Shown here piece by piece: positions 8,269 through 13,960 of a stretch of 25,605 bases of DNA (position 1 is its first letter; the number at the start of each line of letters is the position of its first letter). The stretch lies in the IMG/VR virus record IMGVR_UViG_3300044535_000421, positions 1 through 25,605 of that record. One strand, written 5' to 3'. This stretch comes from a virus. The translations under genes and the position numbers were made by a program. The notes beneath the pieces were generated by a model. That model was not told the DNA's origin, made no database searches, and saw only the letters and a program-made list of their open reading frames with translations.

Positions 8269-8558
8269 TATTTCTTTCCTGCTTTCTTTTCACGAGCGTC
8301 TTCACGCTTTTCGCCTTTTTTGCCCTCACGTTTCTCGTGAGCAGCTTCTTTGGCCTTTATACCTTTGATAATCTTAGCATCAATCTTGCGATCTTCGGCC
8401 ATAGTCTTAGGTTTTTTCTTTTTACCGTGAGCCTCATCAGCCTTCTTAAAAGCAGCTTTTTCGCTTTTTTCAGTCAAGCCAGCTTTACGGAGCATCGAAG
8501 CATCTTTCTTCTTGTCCTTAGCTTCGGTGTACTTACCTTTGTTATAGCTATTAGCCAT
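8268..8558 (-). CDS. Lysine-rich small protein (96 aa)
   Basis: 96 residues from the ATG at 8558, which overlaps the upstream 56-residue gene by 8 bases (ATGGCTAA). An upstream extension of the frame to 8630 is rejected because it has a hydrophobic non-matching N-terminus and would cover the upstream gene. The protein starts MANSYNKGKYTEAKDKKKDA. It is made almost wholly of Lys, Glu, Ala, Asp and Arg with helical periodicity, and ends in KKAGKK. Ends in a TAATG overlap with the 189-residue gene. It is likely an extended single helix or disordered chain. Function unknown. Confidence 0.8.
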   Translation of the reverse strand: MANSYNKGKYTEAKDKKKDASMLRKAGLTEKSEKAAFKKADEAHGKKKKPKTMAEDRKIDAKIIKGIKAKEAAHEKREGKKGEKREDAREKKAGKK

Positions 8559-8721
8559 TTTTTTTCTTTCTCTTTGAAGCAGCCATATTGTCCACAAGAT
8601 TAGGGTATGGACGCCCGGCTGCCTTAGCACGTGCCTTAGCAGACGCCTTTTGAGACTTAGACATTGGCTTGTCTTTTTTAGTTGGATCTGGAGTGTCCCA
8701 AACCTTTTTTTCTTTAGCCAT
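8551..8721 (-). CDS. Lysine-rich small protein (56 aa) with a GRPYPNLVDN motif
   Basis: Found by reading the gap between two larger genes: ATG at 8721, TAA at 8551-8553. The protein starts MAKEKKVWDTPDPTKKDKP, has a basic Ala/Lys middle (SKSQKASAKARAKAAGRP), then PYPNLVDNMAASKRKKKNG. The 3' end overlaps the next gene by 8 bases and the 5' end forms TAATG with the upstream gene. The central 'GRPYPNLVDN' is the only non-charged conserved-looking motif. The placement, overlaps and composition match its neighbours, so it is taken as a real member of the block. Function unknown. Confidence 0.78.
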   Translation of the reverse strand: MAKEKKVWDTPDPTKKDKPMSKSQKASAKARAKAAGRPYPNLVDNMAASKRKKKNG

Positions 8722-9023
8722 TACTTTTTCTTCAATCTTTTAGACATAGCCGCTGCCTTCTTTTTAGCATCGGCTTTTGATGATGCTCCCCAGGCTTGAA
8801 GACTAAGTAGGAGACGAGTAGGCTCACCATTAGGCTTACGCTCTGGTCCAGGGTTGTTCCCCATTCTAGCAAGAAAGGATGCTCGACGAGGGTTATCGCC
8901 AGATTTAACTGGTGCTTTTAAGTCCGACCCAGGGTTAGCTTTTTCGTAGGATCTACGGCCCTTTTCATTAAGACCGCCCTTTTTGGCTTTGCCTTCTTTA
9001 CGCTGCCATGCTTCACTAGCCAT
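8721..9023 (-). CDS. Basic protein resembling the DUF6321 family
   Basis: 100 residues from the ATG at 9023, overlapping the acetyltransferase stop by 8 bases (ATGGCTAG) with AGGAAAAGGA just upstream. The longer frame to 9212 is rejected because it would cover the acetyltransferase gene. The sequence has the ordered blocks 'GGLNEKGRRSYEKAN', 'DLKAPVKSG', 'PRRASFLARMG', 'PNGEPTRLLLSLQAWG' and a Lys-rich end RLKKK. From memory these blocks match the phage family catalogued as DUF6321, found in cyanophages and other aquatic phages; its function is unknown. The C-terminal poly-Lys tail is shared with its neighbours although the core is a distinct fold. Confidence 0.8.
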   Translation of the reverse strand: MASEAWQRKEGKAKKGGLNEKGRRSYEKANPGSDLKAPVKSGDNPRRASFLARMGNNPGPERKPNGEPTRLLLSLQAWGASSKADAKKKAAAMSKRLKKK

Positions 9024-9465
9024 TATTTTTCCTTTTCCTATAACTATCAGAATACAACCAATTAGGTAACTTTTTAATCTTATTCTTTGCAATAGGCTTA
9101 TAATCAGGCAGAGTTTTTGCCCACTCTTCTCCGGCAGGAGTTCTAACAGTTTGGGATTGAGTAGGTGTAGGGATGGATTCATGCTTAGTCGACATGTGCT
9201 GTGCCATTGCATACATTCGTGTTGCTAAACCTTGTCTGCGATGTTCTGGGTCAACATGTATTTCCTGTATAGATCCATCCTGACCTCCCCATGTCAAATG
9301 GCCAATAACTGGGGCGTCATGAGATGTAAATGCAACAATCTCGTGTTTAGAGGTTGATCTGTGCGGATGATAAGAATACTGAAGGGTGTATACATGGTCA
9401 GACTGACCTAGCCTAAATTGTTGATTTCGGTCATCGCTACTTAAACCTAGATCAAGGTCAGTCAT
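9016..9465 (-). CDS. GNAT-family N-acetyltransferase
   Basis: 149 residues, starting MTDLDLGLSSDDRNQQ by a TAATG overlap. Residues 53-90 hold the GNAT core: strand 4 (VIGHLTWG), strand 5 (SIQEIHVDPEHR) and the acetyl-CoA pyrophosphate loop RRQGLA (76-81), followed by the helix TRMYAMAQHM. This is motif A (Q/R-x-x-G-x-G/A) of the superfamily. The C-terminal part after about 95 is shorter than in typical members and ends basic (SYRKRKNNG). Known chemistry: transfer of acetyl from acetyl-CoA to an amine. The substrate is unknown. It is the only enzyme-like gene inside a block of lysine-rich proteins, so an amine-rich partner encoded next door is an attractive but untested idea. Alternatives are a host protein, an aminoglycoside-like molecule or ribosomal protein modification. 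Confidence 0.85.
   Translation of the reverse strand: MTDLDLGLSSDDRNQQFRLGQSDHVYTLQYSYHPHRSTSKHEIVAFTSHDAPVIGHLTWGGQDGSIQEIHVDPEHRRQGLATRMYAMAQHMSTKHESIPTPTQSQTVRTPAGEEWAKTLPDYKPIAKNKIKKLPNWLYSDSYRKRKNNG
9030..9039 (-). promoter_or_regulatory. Ribosome binding site fixing the start at 9023
   Basis: The minus strand reads AGGAAAAGGA ending 6 bases before the ATG at 9023, inside the 3' end of the acetyltransferase gene. It supports the short 100-residue form over the longer open frame reaching 9212. Confidence 0.7.
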
Positions 9466-9701
9466 TACTTAGTTTTCTTCTTAGCCGGAGCTTTTGGCTT
9501 TGGCATGGTGGTAGGCTTAGGAGCAAATTTAGCTTCGTGCTTTACCCACTCCTCATCGTGCTTGGCCTGTAGTGTCTTAGCCGCAGCTTCTTTAAGCTTT
9601 GCCTGGTGCTTGCCTTGGCTTTGCATCATCTTTAATCCACCTCCATTCGGAAACATAGGCAGTTTTTTGCCTATCATATTTGCAATTCTTTTAAAGTCCA
9701 T
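9465..9701 (-). CDS. Lysine-rich small protein (78 aa)
   Basis: 78 residues, with TAATG overlaps at both ends. Starts MDFKRIANMIGKKLPMFPNG, an amphipathic start followed by a Lys/Gln/Ala helix (HQAKLKEAAAKTLQAKHDEE) and a Pro/Lys tail ending KAPAKKKTK. The Pro-Lys-Ala tail looks like H1-type C-terminal domains. No family recognised. It immediately precedes the acetyltransferase gene in the same transcript. Confidence 0.78.
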   Translation of the reverse strand: MDFKRIANMIGKKLPMFPNGGGLKMMQSQGKHQAKLKEAAAKTLQAKHDEEWVKHEAKFAPKPTTMPKPKAPAKKKTK

Positions 9702-9922
9702 TACTTCTTTTTCTTCCTTGGCGCTGCTTTTTTAACAGGCTTAGGACCAGTAATTTTGTCGTCCATTGCAGCCTGCGCTTCGTAGTAAGCATTCATCTCT
9801 GCGTTACTGCGGCCACTTTTTACTGGTGCAGCAGGGGCTGTCTTAGGACCTTTTCCTGGAGCATGTCCAAGAGCAGCAGTATGTTGAGCCAATAGAGCAT
9901 CATAAATCGGAGTGTTACTCAT
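9701..9922 (-). CDS. Lysine-rich small protein (73 aa)
   Basis: 73 residues; ATG at 9922 lies 4 bases after the upstream stop, with a purine-rich AAGAAGAG ahead of it. The N-terminus MSNTPIYDALLAQHTAALGH is neutral, the middle is Ala/Pro/Lys, and the helix NAEMNAYYEAQAAMDD precedes a basic end (KPVKKAAPRKKKK). It is less basic than its neighbours apart from that tail, which suggests a small folded or helical domain with a charged anchor. Function unknown. Confidence 0.78.
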   Translation of the reverse strand: MSNTPIYDALLAQHTAALGHAPGKGPKTAPAAPVKSGRSNAEMNAYYEAQAAMDDKITGPKPVKKAAPRKKKK

Positions 9923-9926
9923 TAGC

Positions 9927-10079
9927 TTAACTCTTCTTCTTTCCCTCAGAGTTCTTTTTACGAACTGTAAGGGTCTGTTTGCGCTTCATGTTAGGATGTT
10001 TTACCTTAGGAAGTTCAGGAGTTTTTGCTACAGGAACTTTAGGGCTTTTAGGGCTTTTAGGCTTTTTTACTACCGACAT
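9927..10079 (-). CDS. Lysine/proline-rich peptide (50 aa) with KSP repeats
   Basis: Found by reading the gap: ATG at 10079 (TAATG with the upstream gene), TAA at 9927-9929. The chain starts MSVVKKPKSPKSPKVPVAKT, continues PELPKVKHPNMKRKQTLTVR and ends KKNSEGKKKS. Two 'PKS' units near the N-terminus give an H1- or neurofilament-like KSP pattern. It has no Cys and almost no hydrophobic core, so it is probably disordered and polycationic. Function unknown. Confidence 0.75.
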   Translation of the reverse strand: MSVVKKPKSPKSPKVPVAKTPELPKVKHPNMKRKQTLTVRKKNSEGKKKS

Positions 10080-10273
10080 TACTTCATCTTCTTCTTAGTA
10101 GACTTTGGCTTTGAAGTAGCCTTCCAACCATCGCCAGTAGTGCCATACTTCTTGTGAACGTTGCTTGCGGCCACGTCGCTGTCACCCTTTTTGATAACAC
10201 CTTTACTGTAAGCCTTTACAGTCTTCTCGCCTTTTCCAGTGCCTTTTACTTCTACTCTTTTGTGGTTTCTCAT
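10079..10273 (-). CDS. Lysine-rich small protein (64 aa), first of the block
   Basis: 64 residues with TAATG overlaps at both ends. Starts MRNHKRVEVKGTGKGEKTVK, has a middle 'KGDSDVAASNVHKKYG' and ends KPKSTKKKMK. Alternating Lys/Thr/Gly/Val suggests one or two strands at the N-terminus followed by a disordered cationic tail. It follows a probable neck gene without a gap, so the lysine-rich block shares a transcript with structural genes and is likely expressed late. Function unknown. Confidence 0.78.
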   Translation of the reverse strand: MRNHKRVEVKGTGKGEKTVKAYSKGVIKKGDSDVAASNVHKKYGTTGDGWKATSKPKSTKKKMK

Positions 10274-10848
10274 TAGCTCTGCCTTAGATCATCTAGATTG
10301 TTTATTTGATACTGTCTGAATTGTGGGTCGTTGACCAACTCTTCAGAGTTCATCTGGTTGAGGTCCACTGTTACTACCGACCAGCGGTAGCCAAATGAAC
10401 CTCGAGGTAGTACTCGGGTAGGAATCCATACCTGCCCACGGTACAACACACGGTCCTTAATGTGGTTATTTGGCTCCGTAATTAATGACGGTAGTAGCCT
10501 ATTAACATCACCAACATTTAGAACAAGTCTAAGTGTATCAGTAACATAAAAACCACGTTCGTTCATAACGTTAGTTCCTCGAATAAACTGAGCCATAATA
10601 GTAGGCATTTTAAATGGAAGCATCCATCTTCTACCAGTGGTAGGTCCAGAAGAATTTGATACATCATAAGTATCGTCTACAACAGTATCGTAATTTTCTT
10701 CTAAAAAGTATTCTTGCCAACGAAACCAGCTGACTTCTTGTCCAACGGTTCCCCCAAGTTCCTCAGCAATACCTTCGTACATAGACTTAGCCTCATAATC
10801 CATGTCAAACCTGGAATTACGATCAGTCCCCTCATTGCCACCACGCAT
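10273..10848 (-). CDS. Probable neck or head-completion structural protein
   Basis: 191 residues; ATG at 10848 with AGGAG 5 bases upstream. The N-terminal third is acidic and aromatic (YEAKSMYEGIAEELGG, QEVSWFRWQEYFLEE); a middle with strands (RRWMLPFKMPTIMAQF, GFYVTDTLRLVLNVGDVNRLLP) and 'RVLYRGQVWIPTRVLPRGSFGYRWSVVTVDLNQ' suggests a small beta-barrel. The C-terminus ends 'LVNDPQFRQYQINNLDDLRQ'. Many phage neck and head-closure proteins have such a beta-barrel, and the gene lies upstream of the tail module. The family was not recognised, so the role is inference. Confidence 0.6.
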   Translation of the reverse strand: MRGGNEGTDRNSRFDMDYEAKSMYEGIAEELGGTVGQEVSWFRWQEYFLEENYDTVVDDTYDVSNSSGPTTGRRWMLPFKMPTIMAQFIRGTNVMNERGFYVTDTLRLVLNVGDVNRLLPSLITEPNNHIKDRVLYRGQVWIPTRVLPRGSFGYRWSVVTVDLNQMNSEELVNDPQFRQYQINNLDDLRQS

Positions 10849-10856
10849 ATGGGCTC

Positions 10857-11180
10857 CTAACGTCTATTGATAGAGGGTAAGTAGTGCTGTTCAAACTGTT
10901 TAATGTTATTAATCGCTGTAATAAACCCATAAATTGCTTGTGTGTTATCAGCCCCAACTACAGGCTGTGACATGCTGTTTACTAAATTTGCCGTAATAGC
11001 CATTAGATTATCTCCAATAAAATCCTTGGCTTTGTTAATAAATTCAGGATCTTCTTCAACATAATCAAGAAGAGGACCAAATTCATTAAAAAATAAAATC
11101 TCATCATCGCCGCTAACTACGGGGCCATGAATAGTTTGCACAAATTTATATTCCATATTTACCATTTTCCTAGAGGGCAT
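10857..11180 (-). CDS. Small helical protein of unknown function
   Basis: 107 residues from the ATG at 11180 (GAGG 4 bases upstream), overlapping the zinc-ribbon gene by 22 bases. In-frame ATGs at 11165 and 11156 are alternatives; the one at 11165 gives a short overlap with the upstream TAA, so the true start is uncertain by up to 8 residues. The chain has an N-terminal strand (MEYKFVQTIHGPVV), an acidic middle and a helical C-terminal half (KAKDFIGDNLMAITANLVNS, YGFITAINNIKQFEQHY). No motif was recognised. It precedes a likely neck protein. Confidence 0.65.
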   Translation of the reverse strand: MPSRKMVNMEYKFVQTIHGPVVSGDDEILFFNEFGPLLDYVEEDPEFINKAKDFIGDNLMAITANLVNSMSQPVVGADNTQAIYGFITAINNIKQFEQHYLPSINRR

Positions 11181-11320
11181 GTAGCCTCGTGCACTTTAGT
11201 TTTAATATTCATAAAGCACATACATTCACGGCATTGACGAGTTGGCTTGAAGAACTTGTCACAGCTCTTACAGATGTCATACCGTACTTTAGGGTCCGTT
11301 ATTACTTGTTTTTGTTCCAT
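11159..11320 (-). CDS. Zinc-ribbon-like small protein (53 aa)
   Basis: Short gene found by reading the gap: ATG at 11320 forms TAATG with the upstream adhesin stop; TAA at 11159-11161. The 53-residue chain has C17-x2-C20, C30-x2-C33-x-C35 and C48 in a small treble-clef or ribbon-like spacing, and ends in CPLGKW. From memory, small proteins with 'CxxC...CxxCxC...CP-x-GKW' are widespread in tailed phages. Six Cys and one His suit a zinc site. Its role in phages is unknown. It lies between the cysteine-rich adhesin and the small helical protein, so it may be part of the same late transcript. Confidence 0.8.
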   Translation of the reverse strand: MEQKQVITDPKVRYDICKSCDKFFKPTRQCRECMCFMNIKTKVHEATCPLGKW

Positions 11321-12459
11321 TATTTAAGTCCAAAGTTATCCACAGCTATGTCAGAGGTAGTGGAGACAATACCTGCAGAAGGTGTAGTTGAAGGGGATGT
11401 AGCTGAATAAGAATTAGTATAACTAGTTCCAGTTTGCCCCGCACCGGTGTAAGCAACAATAGTTATTAAGTTGTTTGAAGTATTAACTTTTAAGCTTAAA
11501 GTAGGAGCAGTGTTAGACCCAACACTTGTAGTTGTGGTGTAGTTAGCCAAGGTGTTTACTGTGCCAGAAACTTTTTGTATAAGCTTAACCCTATTAGTGT
11601 AAGTAGTAGTAGCTGTTGCAGAATAGGAGCTGGTTACAAAACAAGTAGTCCCACTCAAAGTACCGCCAGATGGGCAAGAATAACTTGTGCATTGACGACA
11701 AGGGTCACTTCCTCCAGTGCCACAATCTGAGCAAGTTTTGACGCAGGTTACGTTAGGCTCTACCCCAGTAGCAGTACCTCCATTTGGGCAAGTGTACCCA
11801 GGGATGTTTACTTCATAACAAGCACCATTAACACACTGAAGAGTACCTCCATTACCGCCAGCTCCCGAACACCCAAAACAACTAGCAGACATATACAAGC
11901 TACTGTAGCTAACAGTCGCAGGATAGCTGCAGTCATAGGTTGTAACATTTCCACAATTGACAGTGGTTGCAGTAGCGCTGTAGTTGCTGCTTGTGTCGCA
12001 GTTTGTGCCATTTAGAGTACCGCCAGATGGGCAAGAGTAGCTAGTAGAAGAAGAAGTCTCTGTAACTACTCCATACCAGTTATTTGAGTTAGTAATCCAA
12101 AAAGCTAAACCGGATCCATTACCTGATGGAGTGTCGACTTTAACCTCATAGTCAGCAGATCCCAAAGGGTTAACTACTTTCGCAAGAGGATACGTGCCCG
12201 TAGAAGCCTTGGCTTGATTAGAAACAATAGCCCAAGTTCCAGTAACATCTTCCCAAGAAGTAACCCCATTAGATACAGTGCCCAGGGAAGAAGCGTTAGC
12301 CCTGTTAAAATCATCAGTAATATTTGCAGCGTACCATTGACGCCAAGTGCCATCTACCTTAGTATAAGCAACAGATACTGATCGCCATGACCCTGAAACT
12401 TTAACGTAAGGTGCAGCAATCGTCTTATAGGCACCGCTTACTTTAATAGATCCAGGCAT
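11320..12459 (-). CDS. Cysteine-rich adhesin with a split beta-sandwich domain
   Basis: 379 residues; GGAGG lies 4 bases before the ATG at 12459. Residues 4-43 hold three repeats of a 'Y-x-KV-x-G-x-W' unit. From about 49 (DDFNRANASSLGT) a concanavalin/LamG-like beta-sandwich begins. It is interrupted after 'NSNNWYGVVTE' (residue 134) by an insert and resumes near 286 (YTNRVKLIQKVSG) to the C-terminus. The insert (about 136-285) carries all 16 Cys, including two copies of 'YSCPSGGTL-x-GT-x-C' followed by 'SYSATATT'-like segments. The host domain and break point match the Tyr-Thr-Ser repeat fibre at 18553-19980. Likely a tail fibre or virion-surface binding protein. Cys-rich phage adhesins are unusual; disulfides or metal sites could stabilise the insert. 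Confidence 0.8.
   Translation of the reverse strand: MPGSIKVSGAYKTIAAPYVKVSGSWRSVSVAYTKVDGTWRQWYAANITDDFNRANASSLGTVSNGVTSWEDVTGTWAIVSNQAKASTGTYPLAKVVNPLGSADYEVKVDTPSGNGSGLAFWITNSNNWYGVVTETSSSTSYSCPSGGTLNGTNCDTSSNYSATATTVNCGNVTTYDCSYPATVSYSSLYMSASCFGCSGAGGNGGTLQCVNGACYEVNIPGYTCPNGGTATGVEPNVTCVKTCSDCGTGGSDPCRQCTSYSCPSGGTLSGTTCFVTSSYSATATTTYTNRVKLIQKVSGTVNTLANYTTTTSVGSNTAPTLSLKVNTSNNLITIVAYTGAGQTGTSYTNSYSATSPSTTPSAGIVSTTSDIAVDNFGLK
11659..12039 (-). repeat. Two-copy internal repeat in the Cys-rich adhesin
   Basis: A 24-base segment at 11659-11682 recurs at 12016-12039 with one difference; it encodes YSCPSGGTL. The protein copies continue for about 25 residues (YSCPSGG...SYSATATT at 141-166 and 260-285) and mark the two ends of the Cys-rich insert. 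Confidence 0.75.
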
Positions 12460-12476
12460 GGAACCTCCGTATCTAT

Positions 12477-13520
12477 CTATTCTGCCTTATAGAATTCCAT
12501 GTTTCTGGCTAAGCGGGCATCTTCTGGATTGAAGCTCAGTGCTATTTCGCCGTAATTATAAGCTGCTTCTTTGTCCCCTAGGTTGTAGGAAGCAATAGCT
12601 GCAAGGTCGTAGGGAAGTCCGCCCCAAGCAAACTCCTCACAAAGATAGTCAAGTGGCTTTTCTTTAACTAGCAAAGCAAGCCTGGACCAAGACAGGCATT
12701 CTTTCCAATTCTTCTGGTTGTAGTAGTATGTCGCTAACTCCACTGCAGCCTCTCTCCTACGTGGTGCCTCAATGTTTGCTTGTATTAGGTATTCCTCTGC
12801 TCTGGCGGGATTACATTTTGCCAGGTACCTATAAGATGCTGCACGTTCTGGTCCCCAAGTTGCTTTAGGATTTTCCAAGTGTTCAACAAACGTGTCAATC
12901 GCTTGATCGTACATGCCATTAAAAAAGTATTCACGAGCTAGGTAGTACTGATTGCGGTCGTCAGTAGGGTCTTCCTGTACTGCCAGCTCTAAAAGCGAAA
13001 AGTACTGCCCCCGACTCTTAGTATTGTCTGGGTAGTGGTGGATTTCTAGTCCAATCCACTCCTGGACTTCTTCGATTCGGTCAGCTACTAAGACTTCGTG
13101 GACTGGGTGCTTCCATCGGTATCCGTGTCGTCTGTGGATTTTATCTGCGCCATATTGAAGGCCAGGCTTATTACCGTTCCAAGACCAGGTGTACTGATAG
13201 CGAGGACGAGTAGTCTCTGGCTTAACTTGCTCAAGATTCTCACGCCAGCCTTCCACAAGGACTTCATCCATGTCCAAAGCAATACAGAAATCAATATCGG
13301 CAGGAAGCAAAGCGAGAGCAGTATTGCGAGCATCATCAAACCGCCAAGGGCTAATGGAAGCAACAGCCACCTCAATGCCAAGTGCAGTCGCAAGAGCGGC
13401 TGTATTGTCTGATGAGCCAGTATCAAGAATAAAGCGGTAATCTGCATCTTTAGATGACTCCGCCCATCGTTCGACAAATTGTTCTTCGTTTTTTGCAATC
13501 GTGTATACAGCAATTTTCAT
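12477..13520 (-). CDS. GT2 glycosyltransferase with helical-repeat C-terminus
   Basis: 347 residues from the ATG at 13520, which shares ATGA with the upstream stop; the longer frame to 13550 would overlap the upstream gene by 34 bases. Residues 1-230 hold the GT-A fold: MKIAVYTIAKNEE at the start, DTGSSDNT (33-40), a DMDE metal/nucleotide-sugar motif (83-86) and 'HPVHEVL' near 145. The C-terminal 130 residues are helical, with repeated 'YYLAREYFFNGMYDQAIDTF' and 'ELATYYYNQKNWKECLSWSR' units like TPR. Known family role: transfer of a sugar from a nucleotide sugar. Bacterial homologues with this GT2-TPR layout occur in surface-glycan loci. Acceptor unknown; a virion protein or host polysaccharide is possible. 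It closes the sugar cassette. Confidence 0.85.
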   Translation of the reverse strand: MKIAVYTIAKNEEQFVERWAESSKDADYRFILDTGSSDNTAALATALGIEVAVASISPWRFDDARNTALALLPADIDFCIALDMDEVLVEGWRENLEQVKPETTRPRYQYTWSWNGNKPGLQYGADKIHRRHGYRWKHPVHEVLVADRIEEVQEWIGLEIHHYPDNTKSRGQYFSLLELAVQEDPTDDRNQYYLAREYFFNGMYDQAIDTFVEHLENPKATWGPERAASYRYLAKCNPARAEEYLIQANIEAPRRREAAVELATYYYNQKNWKECLSWSRLALLVKEKPLDYLCEEFAWGGLPYDLAAIASYNLGDKEAAYNYGEIALSFNPEDARLARNMEFYKAE

Positions 13521-13960
13521 ACCGTTAACTTTCTTGGGTAATCCGTGCATACGGCGTAAGCACTGTTTTTATATGAGTCCAGATTGGATAGGTCTAGGTC
13601 TACTACAATAGAGTTTAGTGGAGCAGGCTGACCCGGATATACCCAAATCTGGCCTGTGCTAGTCAAAGTGTACTTGTCTTCTTCATGCCAAAAGTACCGA
13701 AGAGAAGTAAGGCTATCGTTGAAGTAAGCCAGCGCCTCTTGGTTTTTACAATGAAACCACGCCTTGTCTGCAATCTTAGACAAGAAAGTGTAGTCAATCT
13801 GATACTGGGCATAGTCATGCCCAAGCCAGAGCGTGCCACCAATAAACCAGATGTCCACCTCAACTTCATAACCCTGAGCTATTGCATCGAGAATATAGGC
13901 AGGCTGGTTCTCTGCTTCGCTAGAACCATTGATATTGCCTCGGTGGGCAATCTTAATCAA
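13517..13960 (-). CDS. GDPD/PI-PLC-like phosphodiesterase protein, compact
   Basis: 147 residues. Start is TTG at 13960, supported by AGGAA 8 bases upstream and by an 8-base overlap with the preceding stop. The sequence has IAHRGN (H6, R7), ENQP (17-20), EVEVDIW (E34, D36) and LGHD (H48), the His/Glu/Asp/His set of glycerophosphodiester phosphodiesterases. The rest (WFHCKNQEAL, RYFWHEEDKYTLT, IWVYPGQ, YAVCTDYPR) looks like the later strands of the same barrel, with loops much reduced: typical family members have about 240 residues. Homologues of this compact type occur in surface-polysaccharide loci. Catalytic residues appear intact, so it may act on a phosphodiester-linked sugar or glycerol group. 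Confidence 0.8.
   Translation of the reverse strand: MIKIAHRGNINGSSEAENQPAYILDAIAQGYEVEVDIWFIGGTLWLGHDYAQYQIDYTFLSKIADKAWFHCKNQEALAYFNDSLTSLRYFWHEEDKYTLTSTGQIWVYPGQPAPLNSIVVDLDLSNLDSYKNSAYAVCTDYPRKLTV

Noticed and set aside
8559-8630. N-terminal extension of the 96-residue lysine-rich protein
   Set aside because: Hydrophobic extension overlapping the 56-residue gene; the ATG at 8558 gives the same 8-base overlap style as other junctions.
9024-9212. N-terminal extension of the DUF6321-like protein
   Set aside because: It lies wholly within the acetyltransferase gene, reads as non-homologous sequence, and a strong ribosome site marks the ATG at 9023.
11189-11410. Plus-strand open frame of 73 codons
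   Set aside because: It covers the zinc-ribbon gene and the adhesin 3' end on the opposite strand, has no ribosome site and no recognisable protein. All plus-strand frames here behave as shadows of minus-strand genes.
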